Notes: generated from the letters alone by a model not told the origin. DNA of 64,000 bases from Nostoc mirabile CHAB5784 (GCF_020829645.1 NZ_JAIVFS010000003.1:1-64000), one strand, 5' to 3'; numbered from the stretch's first letter, positions 9,557 to 18,640 are shown. A program made the numbers and translations.

Positions 9557-11143
9557 CTAGATAAAAGTAAAATCAACTGCTGTAATAGTGCTGTAAGAAA
9601 CTTTACTGAAAATTGCTAGCAATTGGTTATTATTCTTCAGCCTGATCAAGGTATCGTTGACGTTTACACCTGTACCTTGAGTAATGTTCAACTGAGCAAA
9701 CGATAAAGTGCCTGACAACTTAATCAGGTCTTCACCATCTGTGAAGTCGCTAATAGTATCTGTACCAGAAACTACTTCCAGCACAAAGCGGTCAATGCCA
9801 CTACCGCCTGTGAGGTAGTCATTGCCGATACCGCCTACTAAAATATCATTGCCATCACCACCGAATAGGGTATCGTTACCTTCTCCACCCCGTAGCAGGT
9901 CATCACCACTCCGTCCGTCGATAGTGTCATCGCCACCCAGACCGTTGATCACATCATTGGAACTGACGAGGCCGATGTAGTTATTGTTAAGGTCGTTAAG
10001 GAACGTTACGTAATCATTTTTGTAATTTGTGGTTGATGTTCGGTTGGGAGCATAAACATCAAAAGTGTCCCTGACAATAGTTTCCCCATCAAAGATAATG
10101 TTACCGATGTGGGGTTGGCTGAGGACTGGTTCCCGAAAGTTATTAAAGTTTTCCAGCTTAAAATTCTTCAGAGTGACGCTGGTATCGCTAACATTCTCAA
10201 AGGAAATTTGCAAGTCTAAGCCAATCTGGGTAAGGATCATACTCTTGGCAGTTAGTCCCTCACCCTGGAATTTCAGGATGTCCATTTCTGCCCTGACAGA
10301 TGAAGATGGATTGATTTCTGTACCTGCTCCACCGAAATCAGTAATAATATCGCTGCCGTCACCACGCCGGATGATAAACGTATCGTTACCACCGCCACCA
10401 GTTATGGCGTCATTCCCCTTGCCACCTGTGATAGTGTCATTACCAAGCAGACCGTTAATCATGTCTTGGAAATTAGTACCAACTAGGTTATCAGCGCCAG
10501 GTGTGCCAAAGATCGGTCTTGACAAGGAAAAGTCATCGATCGCTAAAGCATGATCGCTATTAAAGTGGTCGATATCCACCCAGCGAAACCAGATTTCCTG
10601 ACCAGCAGCAAGTGACAGGTTATTTAGGCTAGCTGTTAAAGAAACTTTGTTAGCCGCTAGGTTACCGTCTAGCTTGTTTATCGTTCCACCAGAAACTGGA
10701 CTTGTGAAATCCAGACCATTGTAATCAACCCATGCGCCTGTAGTCAGATTGGATGCGCCAATTTGATACTGAAAATCTATAGTTTGAGGTGCTGCACCGC
10801 TATTTCTCCATTGCTCACCCGTATAGCTGATACTTAGGTCATTAATTGTACTACCTGTGTCATTTACAAACCGAACCCCCCAAATAAAATTTCCTGTGCT
10901 GCCTGAGCCGATAGAGCCTAAGGCGCGATCGCTTTTGCCAGTTGTACCCAAACTATACAGGTTACCTTTGTTGGCACCTCCATCGGATACAGAGAGAGTG
11001 GATTGAGATCCGCTAGACCTGTTGGCGTACCACCCAGGAAGAGCAGCAAGAGTACCGTCGTTATTCCAAGCAAGGGAAGCAGGGGAACTGGCTAACGAAT
11101 TAAAGTCTTGAGAATAGGTGCTTTGGAGACTAATTTGGCTCAT
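9557..11143 (-). CDS. RTX (hemolysin-type calcium-binding) repeat protein
   Basis: The 528-residue protein has no N-terminal signal peptide. An N-terminal beta-rich region (1-210; YSQDFNSLASSPAS..., ALAIDDFSLS) resembles the jelly-roll modules found in cyanobacterial extracellular proteins. Two blocks of GGxGxDxL nonapeptides follow: about 220-265 (LLGNDTITGGKGNDAITGG) and 395-470 (DGRSGDDLLRGGEGNDTLFG). Such repeats bind calcium and are normally exported by type I secretion using a C-terminal signal. No nuclease, protease or lipase motif is visible. No secretion genes are adjacent. An extracellular structural or binding role is likely but not shown. Confidence 0.85.
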   Translation of the reverse strand: MSQISLQSTYSQDFNSLASSPASLAWNNDGTLAALPGWYANRSSGSQSTLSVSDGGANKGNLYSLGTTGKSDRALGSIGSGSTGNFIWGVRFVNDTGSTINDLSISYTGEQWRNSGAAPQTIDFQYQIGASNLTTGAWVDYNGLDFTSPVSGGTINKLDGNLAANKVSLTASLNNLSLAAGQEIWFRWVDIDHFNSDHALAIDDFSLSRPIFGTPGADNLVGTNFQDMINGLLGNDTITGGKGNDAITGGGGNDTFIIRRGDGSDIITDFGGAGTEINPSSSVRAEMDILKFQGEGLTAKSMILTQIGLDLQISFENVSDTSVTLKNFKLENFNNFREPVLSQPHIGNIIFDGETIVRDTFDVYAPNRTSTTNYKNDYVTFLNDLNNNYIGLVSSNDVINGLGGDDTIDGRSGDDLLRGGEGNDTLFGGDGNDILVGGIGNDYLTGGSGIDRFVLEVVSGTDTISDFTDGEDLIKLSGTLSFAQLNITQGTGVNVNDTLIRLKNNNQLLAIFSKVSYSTITAVDFTFI

Positions 11144-11534
11144 TACGAAACCTCAGATATGTTTGTATATAACTGTTAAAACTGTTAAGTTGATAAAAAG
11201 CTTAAACGTGCAGGCGCTACCACAGACATGGCCTTTCGTGAAAGCATAAAAAGTTACACTAAATTGATTGCTGGAAATGGGCGATGCTTTTCTTGATTCA
11301 ACTGAAAAATCTTATAAATAGATTTCAGGAAATCTCAAAATTTCTAAACATCTCTAAAGTTTAATTTACCCATTTTATGAAAGAAAATAACATGAATTAC
11401 ATAAATTATTTGAGCAAAAATGATATTGTAATCTCAGCTTTTTTATATTTATTTCAAATACATCATTTGAAGTTTCTATGAACTAATCTGGAATTTAAAA
11501 ACATTTAAATCTAAGCTTCCTTTTGATTTGAAGT
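11144..11534. other. intergenic, divergent promoter region
   Basis: The 391-bp AT-rich spacer lies between divergently oriented genes (RTX on minus, sensor kinase on plus), so it must hold both promoters. No repeat family or RNA gene was recognised. Confidence 0.4.
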
Positions 11535-13034
11535 ATGTTTCAAGCTACTCGTCGCCGTCTCGCCCTTTGGTACACTGCTGTCACTGCTGTATTACTACTA
11601 CTGTTTGCAAGTGGCGTTTATTTATACGTCCGCAGTACACTGATTGAGCGGATTGATGATACCCTTAACCATGTAGTGGAAATAGTGGAGCGTTGTCTCA
11701 CAACAAGCCCCTGTGCATCTAAGCTCATATTTGAGCCAATTAATGCTGATGCAGATAAATTTCGCATTAATAATCTAGAAGCCAGTTTTCGTGATAATAC
11801 CGACACCGTAGAAGATGACCACATCGACCTAGAATGGTTTAGTCCGACTGGTGAATTACTTTGGTCAACGCTATCCGAACCTCTAAATATTCCTATTCAT
11901 GCCAACCGCACTGGTGAAACTGTGCGCGTAGTTAAGGGAGAGAGTGAAAATTCAAAATTCAAAATTCAAAATTCAAAATTTAAAATTCCTAACTCCTCAC
12001 TCCTAACTCCTCACTCAGCAGTGTTATTGCGACAAGTCACGCAACGGGTGGAAGTGGGGCGGCAAGTATTAGGATATCTGCGTGTTAGTCATCCCTGGTT
12101 TGAAGTTACTAAACCCAGTCGCCAGTTAATTTTTGATTTGGCACTAGGTATTGGGTTAATGGTGCTTTCTGTGGGAGCAAGTGGCTGGTTTCTTTCGGGT
12201 AAAGCTATGGAACCAGTAGGTGAGTCTTACCAACGCCTCAAACAATTTACTGCTGATGCTTCTCATGAACTTAGAAGTCCCATTACTTTGATTCAAACAA
12301 ATGTGCAAGTGGCCCTTGCTGACTTGGATTTAGCAGAGACAGAAGCGACTACTTCTTTGCAGTATCGGCAACAATTAAAGGTGGTGGAACGGTTAACGCA
12401 GCGTTTGGGTAAGTTAGTTAATGACTTACTCTTCCTAGCACGACAGGATAGTGGTATTAGCAAAGATACTTTTTCACCTTGTCCGCTAGATGCGTTGCTG
12501 ATGGAAGTGGTTGAAGAACAACAATTGTTAGTCCCTGAAAAAAAAATCGCTCTTTCTCTAGACTTAGTTGACCCTCCCGCCTCCGAAACTAGCCCGGAAT
12601 TACTGGAAAATTGGTTTACCCTTGTGGGCAATTGGGATCAGCTGGTGCGGCTGTTCACAAACTTAATTGCTAACGCCTTGCATTACACTCCAGCAGGTGG
12701 ACGGGTAAAAGTGGAATTGGCGCGGATAGAGGGAATAAATCGCGTTTCTGGACTACGTTATACCAGCGGCCAGTTGCAAGTTAAAGTGAGTGATACCGGA
12801 GTTGGAATTCCATCAGTTGCACTACCACGCTTGTTTGATCGGTTTTATCGGGTAGATCCGGCACGGACTCATACAACTGGGAATACAGCTACAGCCAGCG
12901 CTACTGGTTCAGGATTGGGATTAGCGATCGCTCAAGCTATTGTCGAACATCACCAGGGTCATATTCAAGTTGAAAGCACTCAAGGCATTGGCACTACGTT
13001 CACTGTCACTTTACCAATAACTCTTGAGTCTTAA
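11535..13034 (+). CDS. membrane sensor histidine kinase
   Basis: The 499-residue kinase has a TM helix at about 12-30, a periplasmic sensor region, a second TM at about 200-220 and then a transmitter. The H-box is FTADASHELRSPITL with H244. The ATP domain has an N-box (LFTNLIANALHYTPAGG), G1 (VSDTGVGIP), an F-box (LFDRFYRVDPAR) and G2 (GSGLGLAIAQAIV). It should autophosphorylate H244 and pass phosphate to an unlinked response regulator; none is adjacent. Oddity: codons of about 138-161 are an AAAATTC heptamer array plus CTCCTAACTCCTCACT-type sequence, giving NSKFKIQNSKFKIPNSSLL in the sensor region. This is ordinary intergenic repeat DNA kept in frame. Confidence 0.93.
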   Translation: MFQATRRRLALWYTAVTAVLLLLFASGVYLYVRSTLIERIDDTLNHVVEIVERCLTTSPCASKLIFEPINADADKFRINNLEASFRDNTDTVEDDHIDLEWFSPTGELLWSTLSEPLNIPIHANRTGETVRVVKGESENSKFKIQNSKFKIPNSSLLTPHSAVLLRQVTQRVEVGRQVLGYLRVSHPWFEVTKPSRQLIFDLALGIGLMVLSVGASGWFLSGKAMEPVGESYQRLKQFTADASHELRSPITLIQTNVQVALADLDLAETEATTSLQYRQQLKVVERLTQRLGKLVNDLLFLARQDSGISKDTFSPCPLDALLMEVVEEQQLLVPEKKIALSLDLVDPPASETSPELLENWFTLVGNWDQLVRLFTNLIANALHYTPAGGRVKVELARIEGINRVSGLRYTSGQLQVKVSDTGVGIPSVALPRLFDRFYRVDPARTHTTGNTATASATGSGLGLAIAQAIVEHHQGHIQVESTQGIGTTFTVTLPITLES

Positions 13035-13662
13035 TTCGGCAAGAAATATTTGTTTCCTGTGGCAGATGTAGAAAAATAAATAAATTAACTACTTTATATA
13101 AGTAAGTCGGCGCAAATAAAGCTAACTGGTGAAGGCTGTCATTTGTCATTTGTCCTTTGTCATTGGTAAGGGTTTCAGGTGTATTTACTTTTCGTAATAT
13201 AGTTCTGTTTTTTTCCACCGACTTATTTAACAACAGTTGCAGTGACGAATTTAAAATCATTCATCACTCATTAAGTTTTTTTGGTTAATTTTGGAGTTAT
13301 ATAATGTCCGCTTGATTGCTTATTAAACCCGAAGAACCCTACCCCCGCCAAAGCTACGCTTTGTCTTCCCTCCCCAAATCATCGGGGAGGGGTTGGGGGT
13401 GGGGTGTAATGACTGTGGTTAGCATAACTAATTATGCGGACATGATATTACTCACTATGATTTAGCTTTTTCAGCCTTATGAATGAAATATTTATGTCTA
13501 ATTTTACATGATTATCCAGTCTCTAGTTAGATATAAAAAATAGATATCTTGTTTAAGATTAATTATATCTTATGCTGATAGTTAAACTTCAATTGAATTT
13601 GCTGTTTTTTAATCTTTTTTAAAAGAAGATAATTTGATGATTTGCTAGGAGTCATTAAGAAT
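13035..13662. repeat. intergenic region with first MITE copy
   Basis: This gap holds a TTGTCATTTGTCC-type 7-bp repeat patch at about 13,139-13,167 and a MITE copy at about 13,300-13,450 (listed separately). The rest, 13,460-13,640, is AT-rich and probably contains the promoter of the secreted protein that follows. No gene is seen. Confidence 0.6.
13300..13450. mobile_element. MITE copy 1 (ATGTCCGC ends)
   Basis: A ~150-bp element with terminal inverted repeats: left ATAATGTCCGCTTGATT, right AATTATGCGGACATGATATT. Inside are shared words (TTATTAAACCCGAAGAACCC, AATGACTGTGG) around a CCTCCCC/GGGGAGG stem. Two further copies lie at 14,519-14,668 and 14,669-14,804. It has no coding capacity, so mobilisation would need a transposase in trans. 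Confidence 0.75.
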
Positions 13663-14388
13663 ATGAAGTCTCAAAATTTTCGCAAGTCTGCTGAGTTACT
13701 TGGCGCTGTTTTTGGTGGATTACTGATTAGTCTGCCAGCAATTCCTCAAGCACTCGCACAACAATCAGTAACACAACAATCTACTCCCAAAGTTAACCCT
13801 TGTCCTAGAATTTTCTACGAAGAACCATATAATAATCAGGTTGTCGTGTCACAGGGATGTCCTCCCAATGCGCTAACTCAAAGACTAGCGGCCCAAGGGC
13901 TTCTTCCCGTCCCTGCTACCCCATCACAAGAGCAAACAACATTGGGTGTCGGCGGTGAAGCTTCAGAACCAGGTGTCAGATCACAACGCCCAGTTTCTGG
14001 CGATCAAACTCAACAACCTTCACCAGGGGCGGTTTCCACTGACCAACCACTACTACAACCACGGCAAACCCCCAGCGCTACGATCGCACTGGCAAATGGT
14101 AAAGTTAATGTCAGGTTGGTAAATGACACTGCGGCTAATGTAACTTTCCAAGTGATTGGCGATACAGCACCGCGATCGCTACAAGGTAAATCTTATGTAA
14201 CACTGCAAGGTCTACAAGCACCAGTAACAGTGACATTTGAACGAGAAGATGGTGGACAACTGACGGTAACTCCACAACCCTCATCAGAATCAGGAAGTTT
14301 GGAAGTTAGATTTAACGAAGCCACCAATGCAACCCAGGGTAGAAGTGCTATGAGAATTGAACCAAATGGTTCAGTGTTTTTGAATTAA
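13663..14388 (+). CDS. secreted protein of unknown function
   Basis: ATG 13663 is chosen over TTG 13642 because TAGGAG lies about 11 nt upstream and the signal peptide starts here (MKSQNFRKSAELLGAVFGG..., cleavage near QALAQQ). The mature part opens with a short Cys-containing segment (VNPCPRIFYEEPYNN...VSQGCPPN), continues with a Gln/Pro/Ser-rich linker and ends in a beta-rich domain (GKVNVRLVNDTAANVTFQVIG...LEVRFNE). The two Cys may pair. No enzyme motif is present and the family is not recognised; a periplasmic or envelope protein is the most one can say. It is followed directly by a MITE-rich spacer. Confidence 0.7.
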   Translation: MKSQNFRKSAELLGAVFGGLLISLPAIPQALAQQSVTQQSTPKVNPCPRIFYEEPYNNQVVVSQGCPPNALTQRLAAQGLLPVPATPSQEQTTLGVGGEASEPGVRSQRPVSGDQTQQPSPGAVSTDQPLLQPRQTPSATIALANGKVNVRLVNDTAANVTFQVIGDTAPRSLQGKSYVTLQGLQAPVTVTFEREDGGQLTVTPQPSSESGSLEVRFNEATNATQGRSAMRIEPNGSVFLN

Positions 14389-14518
14389 TCAAACGTGAGT
14401 TCGATGAACCTCTCGCTGACTTGAACTAAAGTTCAAATCTGTCCCTTTGCGAGTCGGAGAGGGGCGGTTTTGCGTAATAAAAGCAGGGAGAGGTCTTTTC
14501 GTTAGGCGAAAACCAGAT

Positions 14519-14668
14519 GATATTATGTCTGCTTGATTACTTATTAAACCCGAAGAACCCCACCCCTTAATCCCCTCCCCGCAAGCGGGGAGGGGAGACA
14601 AAGCGTAGCTTTGGCGGGGTGGGGTGCAATGACTGTGGGAACCATAACTAATTATGCGGACATAATAT
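14519..14668. mobile_element. MITE copy 2
   Basis: Left end GATATTATGTCTGCTTGATT, right end ATTATGCGGACATAATAT. It shares TTATTAAACCCGAAGAACCC and AATGACTGTGG with copy 1, and its core holds a long stem (CCCTCCCCGC/GCGGGGAGGGG). It abuts copy 3 with almost no spacer. Confidence 0.75.
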
Positions 14669-14804
14669 GATATTATGTCTGCTTGATTACTTATTAAACC
14701 CGAAGAACCCCAAAGAGCCAAAGCTGTGCTTTGTCTCCCCTAAGAGCCTGCAAAGAGGGGTTGGGGGTGGGGTTGTTTATGGGTAATTTGATGGATATGA
14801 TATG
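14669..14804. mobile_element. MITE copy 3 (degenerate right end)
   Basis: The left end GATATTATGTCTGCTTGATT is identical to copy 2. The right part has drifted: GGGTTGGGGGTGGGG is followed by GTTTATGGGTAATTTGATGG and GATATGATATG instead of the intact GCGGACAT terminus. This suggests an old copy next to a younger one, or unequal exchange between copies. Confidence 0.65.
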
Positions 14805-14910
14805 AGCCGTCGAATTCACCTTAATTAAAGAGTAAATTCTGCCAATTTTAGATTTCTCCTGCAATTCAAAATCCAAAATTCAAAATCTAAAATTGAATGA
14901 CTTCTAATTC

Positions 14911-15993
14911 TTACTTTTGCTGAAGCATTTTTGTTAGCTGATCCAGCAATTGCACTTCTTGCTTGCTGTCTTCCAATGTCCGCGCCAGGATAATCGCCCT
15001 TTCGTAAAAATTGCGGGCAGTTAGATAATTACCTTGTTGCTTGTATAACTGAGCGTAAGACTCAAAAGATTTTAATTCTTCTCGCAAATTTTGCAATTCT
15101 TTAGCGAGTGCTAAACGTTGCTCTAGTAAATCAAAAGCCCGTTCATAGCGTCCGACAGCAGTGTGAGCAGTAACTAAACCGTCAATTGCCCGTAATTCAT
15201 TAGTGCGATCGCGGTTAGTTTGAGCTATTCGCATTGCTGCCCCATAAGTGCCAATAGTATCCTGATAATTTCCAGATGCTAAGTAAGCATCTCCTAAATT
15301 ATTTAAGGTATTTGCTTCACCGATGGCATCGCCAGTCTGACGGCGGAAAATTAAAGCATTTTCATACAATTTAATCGCCTTGTTATAATCTCCTAACCTG
15401 GCAGTTACTAAACCCAAATTACTTAAAGATAGCCCTTCTCCTTCAATGTTTTTGACACCGTGAGCAATTGCGAGTGCATCTTCAACAGTTTTACCAGCAG
15501 CAGCAAATTCTCTTTGTTGCAGCAAAAATGTACCGATATTATTTAGCACAAAAATCTGAGATTGGAAGTCTTTAGTATCACGAGCGATCGCTAATCCTCT
15601 TCTTAAAGCATCTTCCGCCTCTTTTAAACTACCAATCTGCACATAAGCCTTAGCAAGCAAATTGTAAGTTAGACCTTGTGCTTTCAGGTCGCCAATTACG
15701 TGATATAGTTCCAATGCCCGCAAGCAAGACGTAATTGTTTTATCGGCATATCCTGAAGCGTATTGTTTTTCACCGATACTCAGCAAGCTATCTGCTTCAT
15801 CTCTTGATTGTCGCCCAACGGAACTATTTAAAGGACGGTGGAGTTGTTGCGTAATATCAACCGCACCCGCAGCTATGGGACTCAGCAAAAAAGTAAACAG
15901 TAAAAAGCTCTGTAAAAGTATTTGGGGACGAGAAATCGCACCTACACAAATTAAGTCTACCTTTTGCCTGGGAAATACAAGCCGTTGTTTCAT
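14911..15993 (-). CDS. TPR repeat protein, exported or membrane-anchored
   Basis: The 360-residue protein has a hydrophobic N-terminal segment (about 24-46, LLQSFLLFTFLLSPIAAGAV) that acts as signal or anchor. About seven tetratricopeptide units follow, with the usual pattern (EGLSLSNLGLVTARLGDYNKA; EANTLNNLGDAYLASGNYQ; LAKAYVQIGSLKEAEDALRRG). TPR solenoids mediate protein-protein contacts; no catalytic domain is attached. The sigma-like gene lies about 100 bp upstream on the same strand, so joint transcription is possible. Partner unknown. Confidence 0.85.
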   Translation of the reverse strand: MKQRLVFPRQKVDLICVGAISRPQILLQSFLLFTFLLSPIAAGAVDITQQLHRPLNSSVGRQSRDEADSLLSIGEKQYASGYADKTITSCLRALELYHVIGDLKAQGLTYNLLAKAYVQIGSLKEAEDALRRGLAIARDTKDFQSQIFVLNNIGTFLLQQREFAAAGKTVEDALAIAHGVKNIEGEGLSLSNLGLVTARLGDYNKAIKLYENALIFRRQTGDAIGEANTLNNLGDAYLASGNYQDTIGTYGAAMRIAQTNRDRTNELRAIDGLVTAHTAVGRYERAFDLLEQRLALAKELQNLREELKSFESYAQLYKQQGNYLTARNFYERAIILARTLEDSKQEVQLLDQLTKMLQQK

Positions 15994-16090
15994 AAAAATT
16001 ACCCCTAGAGTTGCGGGTTTAAGTAGAAGGTCTAAGAAGAAGTTTTAAGTTTTAAATCGAAGACAAATAATATACGCATTTACACTTAAG

Positions 16091-16720
16091 CTATGATTGC
16101 TCTAAATCTTCCCCAAAGTATATAGCGCGGATATCTGTGGGTAATTTGTCCTCTAGCACACGATAGCCTTCCTGGAGAAAATTGGCTACAACGTTTGGTG
16201 CGATCGCTTCTCCTTCGGCTTGCAGATAGGCAGCGATTCTAGTTTCGCTCCAGTGGAAAGTTTGAGCCATTAACACGATTAATCGCAAAACTGGTGGTAG
16301 TTGGTCTAATGCCTGTTGTACATAGCACCATAGCGGCGGCGAAGTCGCTTGCAGAGAATAATGAATTGCTTCTGTGGGTGGTACTTTAATCTCGTTAATA
16401 CAAAAAGCTGTCATATTAATTAACCAATTTTGCATGGTTAAAGTTTCCTCGCCTGATTCAGAGGCGGTTAAATTTAGTCCACCGAGTTCGTAGTAGATAT
16501 GCCGCCAGGTGAGGGCAAACAGATAATCTGCCTGCACAGGCGATCGCGCCGAATGCCGAATTAAGGTATACACTATGGGACTATAGCGACAAAAAATCAC
16601 CGTGAAGTACTTTCCGGCATCTGGATTTTGCTGAAACAGAGTCAGTAGTTCATGGTCACTGTGATGGAACAGCGACTTCACCAGGGGGTGATTAGCTTCC
16701 GGGAAATGAGGAATTTGCAT
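16091..16720 (-). CDS. sigma-70-like (ECF-type) factor, divergent
   Basis: The 209-residue protein looks like a diverged ECF sigma factor. An N-terminal region 2-like helix pair (YFTVIFCRYSPIVYTLIRHSA...ADYLFALTWRHIYYELGG) is followed by a region 4-like part (LDQLPPVLRLIVLMAQTFHWSETRIAAYLQ...FLQEGYRVLEDKLP). The HTH is less canonical than in standard sigma factors and no anti-sigma gene adjoins. The TPR gene follows about 100 bp downstream on the same strand. It may direct RNA polymerase to a small regulon, or be a sigma-derived regulator that no longer does so. Confidence 0.6.
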   Translation of the reverse strand: MQIPHFPEANHPLVKSLFHHSDHELLTLFQQNPDAGKYFTVIFCRYSPIVYTLIRHSARSPVQADYLFALTWRHIYYELGGLNLTASESGEETLTMQNWLINMTAFCINEIKVPPTEAIHYSLQATSPPLWCYVQQALDQLPPVLRLIVLMAQTFHWSETRIAAYLQAEGEAIAPNVVANFLQEGYRVLEDKLPTDIRAIYFGEDLEQS

Positions 16721-16916
16721 AAGCCTTTCGATGGATAGTTGTTAAAATAGTTTTGGGAATTGCACTCCGGTAGTTAATCGCATAATATCTTGGTGTTGCC
16801 CAGTTTGTAGCCCAGACTCAGACTACTTGAGTATTGATAAACTAGAAACAAAGACTTAATTTTAGTCTTAATCGACAATCATAAAATCGGCTCCCTTATA
16901 GAATCCTTATTTGTTC

Positions 16917-17513
16917 ATGGTTATAGCAGTTAGTGTGATATCGTTCCTGCTCAGTCCCCTTACCTTAGGCTCCTTTCTGCCTTCCCTGCCCTTAGATAGC
17001 CTGTTCTCCACTCAAGGGATTATGGTGATGCTGCTAGCAGCTTACGCTGGCGCAATGTGGATGTTCCTCACCAGTGCCCCAAAAGTACACACTGTAATGG
17101 TGTCGGATTTGGAGATTGCCCGACAGTTGTATGAAGGGCTGCTAGATTTGCCAGCAGCTGAGGTGCCATTGCACTACTACTACAACTACGAACAAACTAT
17201 CGGCGCAACTGGCATTGATCCACTATATATGTCTACTGGGCCGAGTTTGTCTAGCAAAATGATGAATAATGCCAACGATGGGCTGTGGTATCAATTGAAG
17301 AAAAACACCCAGCTACACGTGATTACTGGCGCGAGTTTAGGTAGCAAAAATCAGCAACGCCACGTTTGTTTTGATCACGACTGCCTGGAAATGATTTTAA
17401 TGCGAGTCGAAGTGCGCGGTTTGAAATTCAAGATTCGCAACCAGAAGCCCCTGAATTTTTTGGTCAAGGACTATGAAGGGCGCGTGATTGAGGTGGCTGA
17501 AGTAGCGAATTAG
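16917..17513 (+). CDS. glyoxalase-like (VOC-related) membrane-anchored protein
   Basis: ATG 16917 is preferred to TTG 16911. About 198 residues: two hydrophobic segments at the N-terminus (VIAVSVISFLLSPLTLGSFL and MVMLLAAYAGAMWMFL), then a domain opening HTVMVSDLEIARQLYEGLLDLP, the usual start of a VOC/glyoxalase half. Later strands include VCFDHDCLEMILMRVEVRG and PLNFLVKDYEGRVIEVAE. The metal ligands of glyoxalase I are not clearly conserved, so catalysis is uncertain. It is divergent from the sigma-like gene. Confidence 0.65.
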   Translation: MVIAVSVISFLLSPLTLGSFLPSLPLDSLFSTQGIMVMLLAAYAGAMWMFLTSAPKVHTVMVSDLEIARQLYEGLLDLPAAEVPLHYYYNYEQTIGATGIDPLYMSTGPSLSSKMMNNANDGLWYQLKKNTQLHVITGASLGSKNQQRHVCFDHDCLEMILMRVEVRGLKFKIRNQKPLNFLVKDYEGRVIEVAEVAN

Positions 17514-17534
17514 TCATTAGATTTTAGATTATTT

Positions 17535-17583
17535 TAGGTTGGGTGGTGCGATGCCTACGGCGGCAAGCTACGCACCACCCAAT
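17535..17583. terminator. hairpin downstream of glyoxalase-like gene, with 26-nt HIP1-derived insert
   Basis: Arms TTGGGTGGT and ACCACCCAA flank a 26-nt element (17,548-17,573) that begins GCGATGCCTACGG and ends AGCTACGC. It is followed by TATTTTTTATAG, so it could terminate the upstream gene. With an 8-nt GCGATCGC in place of the 26-mer the whole would be a perfect palindrome. Confidence 0.55.
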
Positions 17584-17661
17584 ATTTTTTATAGCAGGTG
17601 AAGCGATCGCTCTACGAGTGATTATCCAAAGTCATTATCGGGTTTTGCTAAATAAAAGCTT

Positions 17662-17847
17662 ATGACCGTGGAAAAGATGTACACATCTCATCTGTATAAA
17701 ACAGACTTCTATACTTGGACTCAAGAGCAGGTTAGCTTGCTCAAAACTCAACAGTGGCATCAACTGAGTCTCACCATACAATCTGTTTTAGCAAAAACCC
17801 ATCTGGAAGCAATTACTAAAGCAATTCTAAAGGAAATCCTGAAATAA
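17662..17847 (+). pseudogene. DUF29 N-terminal fragment
   Basis: The 61-codon frame starts like DUF29 proteins (LYKTDFYTWTQEQVSLLKTQQWHQLSL), which are common small cyanobacterial proteins of unknown role with about 150 residues. After about 40 residues the similarity stops and the frame runs into the 3' end of the opposing NACHT-HEAT remnant. Roughly two thirds of the family length is missing. It is best read as a truncated remnant in a decaying accessory island. Confidence 0.5.
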
Positions 17848-18640
17848 ATGCTAAAGCAAGTTTTAAAGTAGATATTAAAGCAAGTTTTAAACTAGATGTT
17901 AAAGTAAGTATTTCGACAAAAAACTTTCCTAATGAAGCAACTAAATAAACTAAATAAACTAAAGCAATTAAAGCTAAAGCAATTAAAGCAATCCTCAACC
18001 AATAATATTGAAGAAATGTAATTGCTAATTTCATGTAAGAACGACGATGCCAAGCTTGGTAAAAAGCTGAATAAGGTATATTTTGGGCGCAATGCGAGAT
18101 AACTCCGTAACGGTCATCGTTTAGTTTGGAGTCACTGCCCAAGTCAATGACAACTTTCGCCATCTGATCTGCTGACAAAATCTTTTCTAAGCTACGTAGT
18201 GCTTCCTGACAGGTCATCATATTGTCAAACCAAGGCATTATATTTTCAATATTTTCATCCCTTGGACTGTATTTATCCTCAAAGGTGGCGATTAACTTTA
18301 CCAAAGCTGCGATCGCACGCTCGTTGCCAGGATCTATTTTTCCTAAGCTAAATGCCGCTTGCCTACGGGTGAATTCATCTTGTGAGGTGTCGATTAAGTT
18401 TAGCAAAGCTGCGATCGCACGCTCGTTGCCAGGATCTATTTCCACCAACCTTCCTGCCGCCCAACTACGGGTAAATTCATGCTGTGAGGTGTCGATTAAG
18501 TTTAGCAAAGCTGCGATTACAGCATTTTCGTTGCCAGGATCTATTTGCTCTAAGCTATATGCCGCTAGCGAACGGGTGAATTCATGCTGTGAGGTAGCGA
18601 TTAAGTTTGACCAAAGCATTGATCGCAGTTTCGTTGCCAA
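17816..18640 (-). pseudogene. NACHT-HEAT protein, C-terminal segment (HEAT repeats plus membrane tail)
   Basis: This is the 3' part of a broken gene. It carries three or four HEAT-like units (NLIATSQHEFTRSLAAYSLEQIDPGNENAVIAAL...), a linker with SAFYQAWH and a very hydrophobic tail of about 60 residues (LRIALIALALIALVYLVYLV...), probably one or two TM helices. It is out of frame with the preceding HEAT block because of one extra T among 18,606-18,608: repeat units elsewhere read AAGTTGACC and this one AAGTTTGACC. Apart from that base the units continue the array. The ATG at its start lies inside the repeat and is not a natural start. Confidence 0.75.

Larger units (their letters stand above)
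14389..14910. repeat. intergenic region with two tandem MITE copies
   Basis: Apart from the two MITEs (14,519-14,668 and 14,669-14,804), the gap contains an AATTCAAAATCC-type 7-bp repeat at about 14,866-14,898 and a GAGAGG/CCTCTC stem near 14,455-14,500. Two apparent minus-strand frames here (14,389-14,721 and 14,694-14,876) are made of repeat sequence and are not genes. Confidence 0.65.

Noticed and set aside
14389-14876. Two minus-strand frames of 110 and 60 codons
   Set aside because: They are translations of MITE copies 2 and 3, with the same peptide words in both.
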